In this document: positions 1 through 10,479 of the stretch, piece after piece
Position numbering within the stretch: the first letter of the stretch is position 1
How the letters are laid out: each line of letters begins with the position of its first letter
Assembly: GCA_963971285.1 (NCBI GenBank)
Contig: OZ020258.1
Span: 14,094,614-14,158,613, forward strand
DNA: 64,000 bases
From: Astropecten irregularis
Lineage: Eukaryota > Echinodermata > Asteroidea > Paxillosida > Astropectinidae
Direction: 5' to 3'
Notes under the pieces: generated by a model
Database searches by the model: none
What the model was told of the DNA's origin: nothing
Seen by the model: only the letters and a program-made list of their open reading frames with translations
Position numbers and translations under genes: made by a program

Positions 1-799
1 GGTTTTAAAACGTTTTTTATCAGTGAAGTATATAGCGAGGTCAAACATTTTAAGAGGCATAGTGTATAATTATGTTTAGAAAGTAATTTATCAGGTGGGT
101 AGGTGGGGTAGGGGTGGGGCTGGGTTGGATTTGTTGAGGAGGAGAGGGGAGAGTAATGAGGGGAAGGGGAAAGGAAGAAATGAGTGAGGGATGGGGAAAG
201 AAAGATGGAGTTAGGGGCTGGGTTGGTTTTGTTGGTTCGCGGTCAAGAGGTGGAAGGTTGGCTGATCAATGGACAGACATAACATCATCACCTGTGGTGG
301 GTCCAGGCTGAGAAGAGCAAACGGAACTTGTGGTAATTAGAAGAATGGAATAGTAGGGTAATTCGACATACCACCCGTCTATAAGAGTATAATATAAGGA
401 CATAGACAAAATCAACTTAATAAAGGCTGTTTAGCTGTCTTGCACATAGATCAGTTGAAAAAAATATATATCAAAATAACCGATATAGACTGTGATGCTT
501 GCAAGAGGGAAACCAAGAAAGGGCAAGGAGAAAACCTTTCAAAGATACATTTTTTCTGTTGATAATATGCTGATCCCTTTTTATTTTTTTTATGGAGGGT
601 TCAAAGCATGTTTTCTGAGCGTTATTTTGCCGCACTTCATCAGTCACCTTTTAACATTATTTTTGTTGCCCTTTGACCAATCATAGATGCGATATATGTT
701 TTTTTTTTATGCGTTGTATTCCACATTAGAACCAATTGAAAAACTGTCTTCCTGGTTAATTTGGGTTTTTTTTAAAATAAACTACAGGATCCCTTTGGT
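1..799. other. non-coding, purine-rich stretch
   Basis: I see no convincing gene here. Positions about 90-225 are strongly G/A-biased on the plus strand with several GGGG runs, a composition compatible with G-quadruplex or triplex formation, although this is inference only. The 64-codon ORF at 492-686 has no recognisable features. The right edge (from about 800) is the truncated end of the DIRS-type element that follows. Confidence 0.5.
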
Positions 800-985
800 T
801 CAAATTTTCTTTGAATCCCAGGGGGTACGAAACCCGTAAGTGAAACCATCTATTAATGCAAGAGCATCGTGTTGTGCTGGGTATGAGCGGAGAAAGGGAA
901 TCATTCTACTTAGAATTATTGGGGTTGGCAAGTGTGGTTGAGTTGGCTGTACTCCGCGCACCGCGGAAACTACCCCTGCAAGTAT
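800..985 (-). pseudogene. DIRS-type pol, N-terminal fragment
   Basis: A second minus-strand frame overlaps the end of gag. It ends with HDALALIDGFTYGFRTPWDSKK and a stop at 800. The same DGFTxGF motif sits at the start of pol in the element near 47.5 kb, so this is the pol N-terminus in an overlapping frame, as usual for DIRS elements. No RT palm, RNase H or recombinase follows between 1 and 800, so the element is cut off. The left limit of pol inside gag is approximate. Confidence 0.55.
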
Positions 986-2051
986 TGGCGGAGTGGCCAA
1001 GGGACATGCATGCAGAACATTTGTGCAAGAATCGACAGGCCGGTCGGAGACACTGACCGAGGTTGAAGTCGAAACAGATACCGACGGTGGTGGATCGCTG
1101 ATCTTGGGAAGAGGCACGAAAAGTGCCGGCGCGCTGCTGAGTAGGCTTAGAGGAGAAGGGACGAAAATTATGTTGGGCCGGGGGGCCAACAAGCGTGAGC
1201 CACAACTCTGCATCAATGCTGGCCCATGAACGTGCCGGCATTCGTGCTTGCCGTAAGCGAAACTGAATATCATAGTCCCGCCAACCATAACCTACGCGGC
1301 GAAAGGCAGCGGACCTGATAGTATCGGCATATTTGAGCAACTGACGCGCACGGTCCGGCTGGCGCATCAGGAAAATAGATGTAAAAATCAAGAACGCCGA
1401 CGTCCACTGCTCGATGGACGTAATACGCGCATTGGGGGTATGAGGCCGAATTTGCCATGCAGGTGACTCTTGAGAACCGACCATCAGCACACAATAGCTG
1501 GAAGAATACGGACCCAAACTGGTACGAGCCGGCCGTAGTAAAGAGCCGAGTTCAACAAAATCGCCATTCCAAATTTTTTCGCGAATTTGTTGTGGAACCC
1601 CCAATCCCAGGTCATCGCAGACGCTTGTTAAAGCCGATTGAGAATGGTCAAGTGAAGATACGGGTTGAACGGACAGAGGTGGCATGTTGATGGGCAAAGT
1701 AGCCTGGCTAGTACTAGTGCTAGACAAAGTGGTAGTGGTAGCTGGACAATTATTATTGGTCAAAGTAAGTGAAGGACTGAACGGATTTAACTCACCCAAT
1801 CCCGATGCGACGGGTTGAGGCAGAACAGGGTCGGGAGCACCAGGGGGGCCCGGCACCATCGAAGGGCCAGCCGAAGAAGTGCCTGTAGCTGACGGTAAGG
1901 TCGGCGGTGGTCCAAGCACCGAGGCATCAGACGCCGACGTCGACACGGGAACTTCGGCCGGCCCAGGCCGAACGGTGCGAGGTCTCCCCCGCGTCCTCCT
2001 TCCCTGGAGGACCGGTCCAGTCGATGTCCTCTTACTTTTTGACTTAGGCAT
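906..2051 (-). CDS. DIRS-type retrotransposon gag (ORF1), intact frame
   Basis: This is an uninterrupted 381-codon frame when read from the Met at 2051. That start is chosen over the more upstream one because the protein then begins with the basic stretch MPKSKSKR. A Pro/Ser/Thr-rich N-terminal half is followed by a conserved block (IREKIWNGDFVELGSLL). The related element near 46.7 kb has the matching block LRNKIWNNEFVDLGDLL. The C-terminus holds a CCCH-like finger (C-x7-C-x4-C-x3-H) directly followed by a CCHC zinc knuckle (CSAC-MSLG-H-SANT-C). Both are typical of DIRS/Ngaro gag-like proteins that bind element RNA. The frame is intact although the rest of the element is missing, so it may be a recent truncation. 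Assignment to DIRS rather than Ngaro or PAT is not resolved. Confidence 0.75.
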   Translation of the reverse strand: MPKSKSKRTSTGPVLQGRRTRGRPRTVRPGPAEVPVSTSASDASVLGPPPTLPSATGTSSAGPSMVPGPPGAPDPVLPQPVASGLGELNPFSPSLTLTNNNCPATTTTLSSTSTSQATLPINMPPLSVQPVSSLDHSQSALTSVCDDLGLGVPQQIREKIWNGDFVELGSLLRPARTSLGPYSSSYCVLMVGSQESPAWQIRPHTPNARITSIEQWTSAFLIFTSIFLMRQPDRARQLLKYADTIRSAAFRRVGYGWRDYDIQFRLRQARMPARSWASIDAELWLTLVGPPAQHNFRPFSSKPTQQRAGTFRASSQDQRSTTVGICFDFNLGQCLRPACRFLHKCSACMSLGHSANTCRGSFRGARSTANSTTLANPNNSK

Positions 2052-2114
2052 CACGTTAATTAACACACAATTAAGTTGAATATAAGAAAATGGACAAAAT
2101 CGCAGCGAAGACAA

Positions 2115-3015
2115 AAACTGAAGTGTAAGTGTTCAATTGAAATGAAAAACAGCTATAAAGTAATCACTGAAATAAATTGCCGAACTTAGCACAGAGAATA
2201 TTACGAAAAACGGCGAATAAGATAGGAACAAGGTCTCAAACTCAAAAATAATTTTTTGTTAAGAACCGCACAACCGACTGGCTAAACTGCTCGGACAAAA
2301 GTGAGTGATCATTCACTAGGGTTCTGGCTATAGACCATCCATCTACATGTGGTATTCCGATTAATTAACTCAGTCCAGTCTTTCTGACTACAACAATAAT
2401 TTATGATCACTAGCTGGAATACCACCACTGTGGCCAGAACCGCAAGGCCTTGGGAGGCTAGTTCCGGACCTTGCAATAAGAAACCATCTTGGGGGCAATA
2501 AACTCTTTGAAGCAACATGTGCCTCAAAGGGAATAAAAGCTTCTTAAAACCTTTGGAGCGCATCCAGGGTCTTGTGCCCCAGGATCTGTGCTACAAATGA
2601 GCAAAAACTGAGATGTCTCTCTTTCTTTAATCAATCAAATTCTTTGTTTTAAGGTCAGACGATTGGGTCTTGTCTCTTTTTTTTCCACAGGCTATACATG
2701 TAAGATTTTGCTCTTCCCTTTCACACACAAACATTGTTGTGTCAATCGCAATACCGGATACATGCAGATGGTAATATAAGGAAAATATCTCGCCGCGGCG
2801 AGATAGCAACTCGAGTTTCTTTTTTTTTCTCTTGTGGCCCTTCTACGTTTCCGTACATTACACTATAGTTTGCGCAAAATAAAGCTGAGCTCTCATGTTT
2901 GACATATTTCAATGCTTGGAGTTCCAAATGAATATACACATCTACTGCACGTAGCCTGCCTTGTGGAATACAACTGCAATCGAAACATTATTGTATAATT
3001 AAAACAAATTTATGA
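2115..3015. other. no gene recognised
   Basis: This stretch lies upstream of the DIRS gag and may include its left non-coding repeat, but I could not find the partner repeat that would prove it. Short minus-strand ORFs at 2309-2563, 2627-2809 and 2742-2939 lack domains, signals or flanking splice patterns and are probably chance. Confidence 0.4.
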
Positions 3016-3017
3016 CA

Positions 3018-3337
3018 CCATGGGTGTAGATCCAGGGGGGATGGGGGATATATCACCCCAATATTTAAGGTGGGGGATATTTCGAGGTTGAATGTTATTC
3101 AAGTTTATTGTATAGAAATATTGCATGATCCTTGTTCTTGTTTTTGTGTTCGGAGTGAATATATACTATGTTAAATTTTTTTTAATATTGTTTTTAAATG
3201 CTCTAAAATGCGAATTTTCGACTCTGTGTTTATTAAAAAGTCCAACAGCCTCCCTCGTTCGGTCGCTTCGCTCTCTCGCATAGGACACCAAATCAACAAT
3301 CATCCCCCATAATCATGAAAAGAAATTGACACCTATG
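3018..3337. repeat. dispersed MITE-like repeat, copy 1
   Basis: The segment is shared with 55125-55434. Both start with GGTGTmGATyC and a G-rich run, pass through 'atgctctaaaatgcga' and 'ataggacaccaaatca', and end with a C-rich run and AATCATGAAAAGAAAT followed by GACACC. The ends are weakly inverted (GGTGT..GAT / ATyGACACC), which suggests a small DNA-type element. I could not see a clear target duplication. No coding capacity. Confidence 0.55.
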
Positions 3338-5157
3338 TATGGCACAATCAATTAAGTTCACATTGCGATACATATAAAATCCCTTTTAATGCAAATTGAA
3401 TAATAATAAATATAGATTAATAGATGAAAACAAATTATTCCTTTTCAGTACAAAATTAAACAGTTCATAATTATTATACAAACAGGTATTTCTTCCAATG
3501 TAATGGACAAATATTAAAGTACCAGAAATTCCTTTCAATTTGATATAAAATAATGTATTCTTCAAACTTTCATTTGACACATTTCAAAAAGTACATGGCA
3601 TTTCTATGGACATGATTTACGTGTGTAATAAAACTCCATTTTAAGAAATAGACACCCCTTGTTGCCAAGAGAGATATAAAAGAAAACCTTGCAATTTAAT
3701 TTGTTTTAATGTTTTACTTATATTAATGTAAGGTACTCATAGAGTTATTCTAGTTTTTTGATGCGATATTTTGAAAAGTCACTGTGAAAACCACATAAAA
3801 TTGAACTATATGCTAATATATATGCTACTTCATATTTACTTTATATTGTTTTTCGGTCACAAATAGTTAAAGTACACTTTAATAATATGTATGCACCACC
3901 CTGGGATAGGCGAAAAACCAGAGATAAGATAAAACTTGGTGTCGTTACCTGAAGGAAAAACTCTGGAAAATTCCTATCCGACCCCCGAAGGCAATCGAGC
4001 TCAAACTCCAAGATGTGAACAAATAAATACAAACCATAACAAATTGAATAGCGGGGTGACTGCGAATGCAACCTCACCACCTTATAACACCACCTTATAA
4101 CCGCACCCTGCTTCTCACATATCAGTGCACATCTTGCATATTAAAGGCAGCTCTAAAGCTTGATGAGATATTGATTTTCTTTTCATATACATGCTAAAGA
4201 AAATACACAAGTCTCCTCTCATCCCCGACAAAACCAGCAAAACTAAACTTCATAATTATTACAAATCTAGCCATAATAGTTTTCCATTTTCATGAACTGT
4301 TTTACTCTTTGGTGTGTAACAGTCACGCAATCTCTTCATAATCGCCTGAATAATATTGGGCGAGGACGAATTTAGACGGAAGGGTAAATCATACTTGTGA
4401 ACAAAGGTAAACAAAAGCCCTTTTTTTTTTCAAAAATAAGAAATTGTTTGCTTCCGTAATAATAATAAGCTTGTTTGAAATGGAGTTGTTAATTATATAA
4501 TGTCTTTGGAAACAGAGGAAGCAGAGGATTGTTTAACCACCTTGGCGAATACTTCGTTAATTTATGGACGTTCCTGACGTTCCACCTAGCCTCAAGCTGT
4601 GTGCTCCTTTATAAGGCATAAATGTCCTTGTCTAATAAACTGTCTGAACTGATCGTTTTTTCCTAAGGTCCATTGACATGGTCCTCATAAATTGAGAAAG
4701 AAACAAACGTTCAGAAATGATCTCGTTGCACCTTATCAAACCGGCGTACGAAACCAGACAAATTAATGAAAAGCAGGCGTATATGTCTGCTAAAGATGTA
4801 TTCTGACCATTTTTATCTGTGATCAGTTTAGTGAGGGCTTCTGATGAAATTGGCTCATTTGGGGATTTTGACGTCAGGCACGTCTACAGCATTTTTTTTT
4901 TTATAAAAACCATCTCCAGTTGGTGATGTGACATCATGTCCAAGTTATGAATCCATCGGGAATTTATTTATTTATTACCCAAGACCAACAGCAATACAAA
5001 TCGCCAATTACAGGGTGGTTATAAAAATAATAAATTGTAGATTGCAGTGTCAATGGGAGCAATATTGAAGCATCCCGACCTGGACAAATGCTGGATGTAT
5101 CCAAACTTGCAGGTTGTATCATGTTACAAATGCTGTGCAGCGTCTCCGCCCTTCAAG
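3338..5157. other. AT-rich, no gene recognised
   Basis: This is AT-rich sequence with poly-T runs and no long frame. A minus-strand segment around 3950-4066 is open with AG and GT at its edges, but it has no recognisable product. A single TGACGTCA site lies near 4869. Nothing else stands out. Confidence 0.4.
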
Positions 5158-5231
5158 ATGTTGCTCCGTTGCAAGCTGGCCTTGGTGTTAGCACTGTTGT
5201 CAGTCGTTGTTTGTGATGTTGATATCCGCAG
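5158..5231 (+). CDS. possible first coding exon with signal peptide
   Basis: From the Met at 5158 the frame reads a short basic start, a hydrophobic core (LALVLALLSVVV) and C-D-V-D-I-R. It runs straight into CGCAG|GTAACT, a good 5' splice site at 5232. This is the form of a first exon encoding a secretory signal peptide. I found no convincing downstream exon before the Penelope remnant, so the gene identity is unknown and the exon could be a relic or chance. An in-frame upstream Met at 5047 would bury the hydrophobic segment and is less likely. Confidence 0.28.
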
Positions 5232-5900
5232 GTAACTCTTTCCCTCCTCCTTCATTCAGGATACATGTATCTGGAAAAAAAGGACACATTCAATTTGGGT
5301 TACACATTTTGATGTATCTTGCTTCTCGTGAGCGAAGACATTGGCCTCTTTTGGGCTGTGACCAATCTTTTCGGCTTACATACGGGCACAAAAGCTCTTT
5401 TTGGGGGAGAAATGAAAGTATGCCACCCCGAAACTGTTTGTGGGTCGGTTTTGTTCTCGATGCCGAAGAGGCAGGTCATTGAGAATACTAACCACATGCG
5501 CATGAGAAGTATTATCTCATGGCCAACATCTTGAAGTTTAAAGTAGAGGCGTTGGTTTCCTTGGCATGTGTGCTATAGGCTCCTACCATTATGTACAAAT
5601 GTGGAATTTTCGGCAAAAGAACAAAATTCAACCATTCCGAAGGAAAAAAGCCGGAGACAGCAATTCCGGGACAATCACTGTTAAAGCTGCATTAGGGCCT
5701 TTACAAAACCAGGCTTTGGACTTATTTCGGTACCGCCATTTGAAGCTCTAAAACAAAATGAAGGGATTGGGCCACATGACGAAGCCCAAGAAAGCGACCT
5801 AATTTTGGTATTGTTTTTAAAGCAAATATAAAGACACAGCGCCCTCTATTGGTAGTTTAAATGATGGACTTATCCAAAAAGGAAGGAATTGCTCGAGTGT

Positions 5901-6239
5901 CTCTCAATCAGGCGCGGTTCTGGGGGGGGGGGGGAGGGGGGAGGCTGTAGCCCCCCAAATTTTTGTCTAGCCCCCCCAAAAAAAAAAATGCAAGTGAAAA
6001 AAACAATTCTTGAAAATACTGGATTTTTTCAGTTATTAAGCGCCAATTACATAAGAACTGGTTGTGTGGGCTATAATGTGAATGTTTTTCGACCCCTAAT
6101 AAGACATAGCAGAAGCGAGTGTTAGAAGAACCCAAAATATTGGGTCTTCAACCCCCCCCCCCCAAAAAAAAAAAATAAAAAAATAATGGCTCTTCTAGCC
6201 CCCAAAAATTTTGGCTCTAGAACCGCGCCTGCTCTCAAT
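5901..6239. mobile_element. hAT-type MITE with 8-bp target duplication
   Basis: The element spans 5909-6231 and is flanked by the perfect 8-bp duplication CTCTCAAT (5901-5908 and 6232-6239). Its ends are inverted: CAGGCGCGGTTCT on the left and AGAACCGCGCCTG on the right. Just inside lie G-rich and C-rich runs and the shared phrase 'ccccc(a)aaaattttgg'. CAGG..CCTG ends with 8-bp duplications are diagnostic of the hAT superfamily. At 323 bp without a transposase it is non-autonomous. Confidence 0.9.
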
Positions 6240-6489
6240 AATTAGAAATCTTTCTCAGTATACATGGCTGCTTACCTATCATTTTGTTACCTCCTTTCTG
6301 TGAGAGTGTGTGGTTCTGAGAAGAACCGTAGGTAATATCTCGACGTTTGAACATTGTGCTCTGTTCGTCATCATGAGAGTAACTGGTTGCGTGACATCGA
6401 TTATGCAGAATATAAGCTCCAAGGATACATTGAAGCGGAAACGGCTGGATTGCATGGAATCCTACTGGATGAATGGTTACTCATTGCGA

Positions 6490-7027
6490 ACATTGGAGCG
6501 TGACAGTAGGTAACTAGGAGTTGTGGTGTGAGGAGCTAAAATAGAAGCCATGGGTATATGTGACCCATTGCCTTGGTGTAGTAAGGGGTGCCAGATGTTG
6601 CTGATGTGGAAGCCAATGTCTTGGGGGACTGTGTTGTGTTTGTAGATTTCCACTGCTTCCCTGATGCGCCTTGGGTTGTTGAGTGGAACGATGGGTTCCG
6701 CTGCTTGCCAGTTGATAATGTGGTCCTTCTCGTGGGAGTGCTTGATGATCGGTGATTTCTCATAGTCACCCCTGCGTCCGTGGGCAATGTGTTCTTTGAG
6801 TCTGGTCGGTAGGTTTCGACCAGTCTTGCCGATGTACACCTTCCCACATTCACAGGGGATCCGGTAGATGCCAGCTTTCGTCTGGTGGTCTTGTTTGTCC
6901 TTGTGGGTCTGCAGTTGGGCTTGAAGTTTGCTGGATGCCGCGTGGAATACTTTGATGTCAGCTCGTTGAATGATACGTTGTTTCTTGTGGGAAGCATTGC
7001 CTATGTATGGAAGGGATACTGTTGCCT
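6490..7027 (-). pseudogene. Penelope-like element remnant, C-terminus with GIY-YIG endonuclease
   Basis: Reading on the minus strand from about 7027, a continuous frame gives TVSLPYIGNASHKKQRI..., then a GIY-YIG core (GIYRIPCECGKVYIGKTGR) and R-L-K-E-H. It continues to a motif (RRIREAVEIYKH..VPQDIGF) that is characteristic of Penelope-like retroelement polymerases. Only the end of the RT-thumb/linker and the endonuclease are present. The upstream RT is absent, so this is a 5'-truncated copy, the usual fate of such insertions. The frame remains open to a stop at about 6477. The endonuclease would nick DNA to prime reverse transcription. Confidence 0.8.
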
Positions 7028-7122
7028 TAGGTTGACTATAAGTTTACTTTGGGTATTGGTGACCCGACTGTCAGAGGGCTTGGGTTCTTGATGGTGGCGA
7101 TTTTTTTTTTGGGGGGGGGCGG

Positions 7123-7410
7123 GGCTTTTTCGCGGAAACGAAAAGCCTTTTTTTCATTCTTTTTTTTGTGTGGCTTTTTCGCGCAAGCGAAAAGCCTTTG
7201 AATTTGTTCTGTTTTCTTTTGCTTTTTCGCGGAAGCGAAAGGCCTTTTTTTTTTTATTGTTTTTTGAGGGGGGGGGGGCTTTTTAGCGGAAGCGAAAAGC
7301 CTTTTTTTATTCTGTTTTTTTTTTTTGGCTTTTTCGCGCAAGCGAAAAACCTTAGTTTTTGTTCTATTGTTTTTTTTTTTTGCTTTTTCGCGGAAGCGAA
7401 AAGCCTTTGT
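7123..7410. repeat. tandem array of short covarying palindromes
   Basis: Six palindromes of about 25 bp occur one after another, each of the form GGCTTTTTCGC..GCGAAAAGCC. They are separated by poly-T and a tail resembling TTTGTTTTTGTTCTG. Loops differ (GGAA, GCAA), and some arms carry changes. The same palindrome and tail begin most units of the array at 18.2-34.4 kb, so this looks like an iterated 5' end of that Helitron-like family. The 187- and 123-codon low-complexity ORFs over it are by-products of the repeats. Confidence 0.75.
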
Positions 7411-7925
7411 TTTTGTACTGTTTTTGTTTTCTTCTTCCTCCTCCTCTTCTTCTTCTGCCAAAATCTCATCAACTTTACACAGCCGTTTTCTATACCCCAA
7501 TTTGGTCACTTTGAAACAGCCGATCTTAACCAAACTTGATCTGAACGAAGTCCATATAGGGTAGTTGTCTCCCGAAACTTTTCGGCATGATGACGTCATG
7601 TGACCAGCGATTTGAATTTAATATTCAAAATCTTTAAAAATCAACAAAAAATCTACGATTTGAGATATTAAGTTGATAGGCAGGGTATTTCTTTGTGACA
7701 CACTAATTGACCTCTGTGACCTCTACCTCCGGTCAAACAGGAAGTATCTCCTCATTTAAAGGTGGTAAGAGCTAGGATCATGATTCTTTCACCAAAAGCG
7801 AATGTAAGGCAAGGTCTTTCTTTGTGATACATAGGTTGACCCCTATGACCTCTACTTCCGGTCAAACAGGAAGTAGCTACTCATTTAAATTGGTTCGAGC
7901 TTTGATCATTATTCTTTCAGCAATG
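7411..7925. mobile_element. Helitron-like unit body with two 130-bp repeats
   Basis: A pyrimidine tract (CTTCTTCCTCC..) is followed by the family body ('aacagccgatcttaacc', 'gtccatatagggtagttg', TGACGTCA). Two units of the 130-bp repeat follow, each with TGACCTC..TGACCTC and ACTTCCGGTCAAACAGGAAG. The copy lacks the hairpin-CTAGT 3' end seen elsewhere and stops near 7925, so it is 3'-truncated. Confidence 0.7.
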
Positions 7926-8113
7926 TTGTTTTTTTTATTCTGAGCAATTTGTTCAGGGTGGAACATGAATTTTGTCCATTTACTATTTTCTTATCTATCG
8001 AAAGTGATGTATATCAGGAAAGACCAGACCGCGTGATGAACGAAAAAGGCCTCCGACGGATCATCGCGCAAATCAATATTAAGTGCCAGTTGATCAGAGA
8101 TGATGAGTGGGTG

Positions 8114-8150
<37 letters not shown>

Positions 8151-8375
8151 TGTAGTGATTGTTTCGGTGACAAAATAAGGATGGTCAAGGCTAATTCCTA
8201 AGGAAAGTTTTAGGAGGAAAAGTTTGAAATGCTCGAGGCTCGATAATTTTTCCAACGAACAGTGGGGGGTCAAATGCATCAAACCAGTTTTGCAATGATG
8301 CAACCTGCCTACAACACCGACAAATTAGAATCAAGCTCTTAGCGTTTGGTCTCGTAATTTCTACAAGAGATTGTA
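7926..8375. other. no gene recognised; poly-T tract
   Basis: The segment contains a long T-run at about 8117-8145 and otherwise unremarkable AT-rich sequence. Short ORFs across the T-run encode poly-Phe or poly-Lys and are not genes. Confidence 0.45.
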
Positions 8376-8379
8376 CTTA

Positions 8380-9014
8380 GCTTCGAGCAATTGTTGCTGT
8401 GGTCCTCGTCCTGCTCTCCGTTTTGGACACTGGTGCTGGAAATGGCCTCTTTGTCCGCAAAACCCAGAAAATTCGGTTTACCTGGGAAGCAGTAGTTCCT
8501 AGCTGGTATGGCTTGGCGAGCACTCCCGCGGTTGTCTGCGCAGCGCTCCCGGGTCCGAAGCTTGCTGATGAGGGACGGAAATTGGAGCGGCCCCTTGTGG
8601 TTCTGCGTCGATGTCTGTCTTTCTCGCGTCTCTTGGATTCGGCCCGGAAAACTGCTCTTGATAGCCGCTTGTCGTCTTTTCCATCACTATTATCTTCTGA
8701 TGCATATCGATGATGGAAATGCCGTCTTGAAGCAAGTCTTATATGCCTTCTCAACTTTGTTTGTTTCGATGCATATAAGAATAGTTTCCTTTACTTCTTC
8801 GTTGTGGGTATACACTCTGCAACCTTCTTTCTTAAGGTGGAAGGATCAGTTTAGCCCATTTTACGGCCGAGTAGAGTTGAGCCTACTCATCGGTAAGTTC
8901 TTTCTTGAATTTATCGAGCTTGGGGTCCAACACGGCAGAGACTTGGTTTATGTCGATGGTCGGTAACTTAGCCATGTTCAGGTGGAATTGTTCTTCTGCT
9001 GGGTTAGTACTCAT
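8380..9014 (-). pseudogene. retroelement gag-like remnant
   Basis: On the minus strand a Met at 9014 opens a short frame (MSTNPAEEQFHLNMAKLPTI.., ending KKELTDE) with a stop at about 8884. Further along, 8754-8377 stays open with an acidic then Arg/Lys-rich stretch (DNSDGKDDKRLSRAV, RREKDRHRRRTTRGR) and a Ser/Pro/Phe tail. The order 'conserved start, acidic linker, basic RNA-binding-like region' resembles the gag-like first ORF of DIRS elements. The frames are interrupted, so it is a fossil. Family assignment is inference from composition and layout. Confidence 0.35.
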
Positions 9015-9141
9015 TGGGGAGGGGGAAAGAATGTAAGACGAACACAAATTGATGACACCTCGAAGTGCAGTTTAAGAGCAGTATAGGGACAATAGAGAAT
9101 ACCAGTATGTACAAAAGGGATGTGTGAGCGTTTGATGATTT

Positions 9142-9366
9142 TTAGCTGGTAACTGGGGTTCTCAGGTTGTCAAGATCGGTGGCAATCTGTTCGACTTTAT
9201 CCGCGCACCACCGAGTCAGCTCCAGGACTTGGAACTCCTTGTTCTCCTTGTTGGCTTTTTGTATTTTGATGACACCATCATTGGACGAAGTTTCGCCAGC
9301 ACTGGATCGAAGGAATTTTCGCATAGCGAGAAACCGGTAGTTTGAGTCTGCACTGCACGGTTGAGC
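9142..9366 (-). CDS. paralogous C-terminal exon of an IFIT-like gene (exon 4')
   Basis: On the minus strand the acceptor ATTCTTCCACAG lies just before 9366. The exon then reads AQPCSADSNYRFLAMRKFL..LTRWCADKVEQIATDLDNL and ends in a stop at 9142-9144. It matches exon 4 of the gene upstream (MQPAYNSQNVYIQNLW..LARRCTNKVEEICQFF) in start, length and the W/R-C-x-x-K-V-E motif, but it terminates where exon 4 has a donor site. With the exon at 12145-12336 it looks like a duplicated 3' exon set. It could serve as an alternative C-terminus of the 12.7-17.9 kb gene or be a relic. The phase-0 start agrees with the other exons. Confidence 0.55.
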   Translation of the reverse strand, partial: AQPCSADSNYRFLAMRKFLRSSAGETSSNDGVIKIQKANKENKEFQVLELTRWCADKVEQIATDLDNLRTPVTS

Positions 9367-9639
9367 CTGTGGAAGAATGATTTTGGTAAAAACAGAGGAA
9401 ACAAATTAAAAAAAACACACAAAGAAAAGTGAACCAAACGATATTAAAGCGAGCATATAAGATTTCCAGGGACTTCCGGACAGAAAATGGACTCATGCAG
9501 TTCGAAAACAGTGCAAACAGTCACTATGAAATCTTGGTTCATCAGATGCTGGGTGTTTCAAGGAAATCAAGATTTAGTGTCTTTTCCAAAGATCGTTCTT
9601 CCGAACAAACATAAAGGCCACCCTCACTTGTGTTGTTTT

Positions 9640-9955
9640 AGTTAGGTCTATCCCCTTCCACTCAAGGTATGAATATGGTGCTGGTAGAAACATACCGTTG
9701 AAATATTTCCACCTAAAATGCTGTATTTATCCAGAAATTAGTGAAACAAAGACCGAAAACAATTTTGATCTCGGGGTAAGATCTAAACCATTCTCCATGT
9801 TTTATACAAAGAATTGAGTCGCATTTTCGCTATTTTCTCGTGACTCATATGTCCGACTGAGCTCAAATTTTCATAAGTTTATTATTTCATGTACATTTTT
9901 GATAACACAACGTATGAGTGCTGTCCTGTGACCTTTACCAATCGTGTTTTAAGCC
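9640..9955 (+). repeat. dispersed TTAA-family MITE, diverged copy
   Basis: The segment shares its core ('accgttgaaat', 'tatttatccagaaatTAGTgaaac', 'cgaaaac', 'ttttctcgtgactca') with copies at 34857-35163, 38040-38350 and 42215-42581. The ends here are eroded and no target duplication is visible. Non-coding. Confidence 0.55.
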
Positions 9956-10479
9956 AGCACCACAAACTTGAACACAGTGTTGAAATATGGCATTATATAC
10001 CACGCTGGACAATGTCTATAGGCTAGATACTGGCACAATAGCGTTCCGCACTAATGACGTCACACCATGCACGCACGTGCACACATACAGCTCAGCTCAC
10101 CACACGTTTGCATTGCCGGTTGCAATGTTTGTCTGGGGTTCGGTGCTATTTTTAGCGCAAGTGCGCAGTGCTATTGGCTTGGGCCAAATGTATAAAAGTA
10201 TGCCTGCATCTAGCAAAAGCTCTCCCACAACAATGTCGGCGCAATGTTCACACCTCACACAAAACCAGATGGGTATGAGGTAATCCTACTTAATACGAAA
10301 TTGATACCGTTTGATCATGGTCAGTCTGCCCCGATCGAGTCTTCAACACACACGAAATTTCAGACTAATGTTATTCAAGAATGAGTTGACAGAGAAGTTT
10401 TTGCAAGATCAGTTGTCGTTAGCGACAGAAATGGCATAACCTGGCATCAAATGGCATAAACAGAAAACGATGAAATCAA

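Noticed and set aside
3950..4066. Minus-strand open segment (..HILEFELDCLRGSDRNFPEFFLQ) with AG and GT edges
   Set aside because: It could be an exon by form, but it has no recognisable product, no neighbours in phase and no paralogous match in the window.
7036..7599. Lys/Arg- and Phe-rich ORFs of 123-187 codons on both strands
   Set aside because: They are direct translations of the palindrome and poly-T array; composition follows the repeat and both strands are open.
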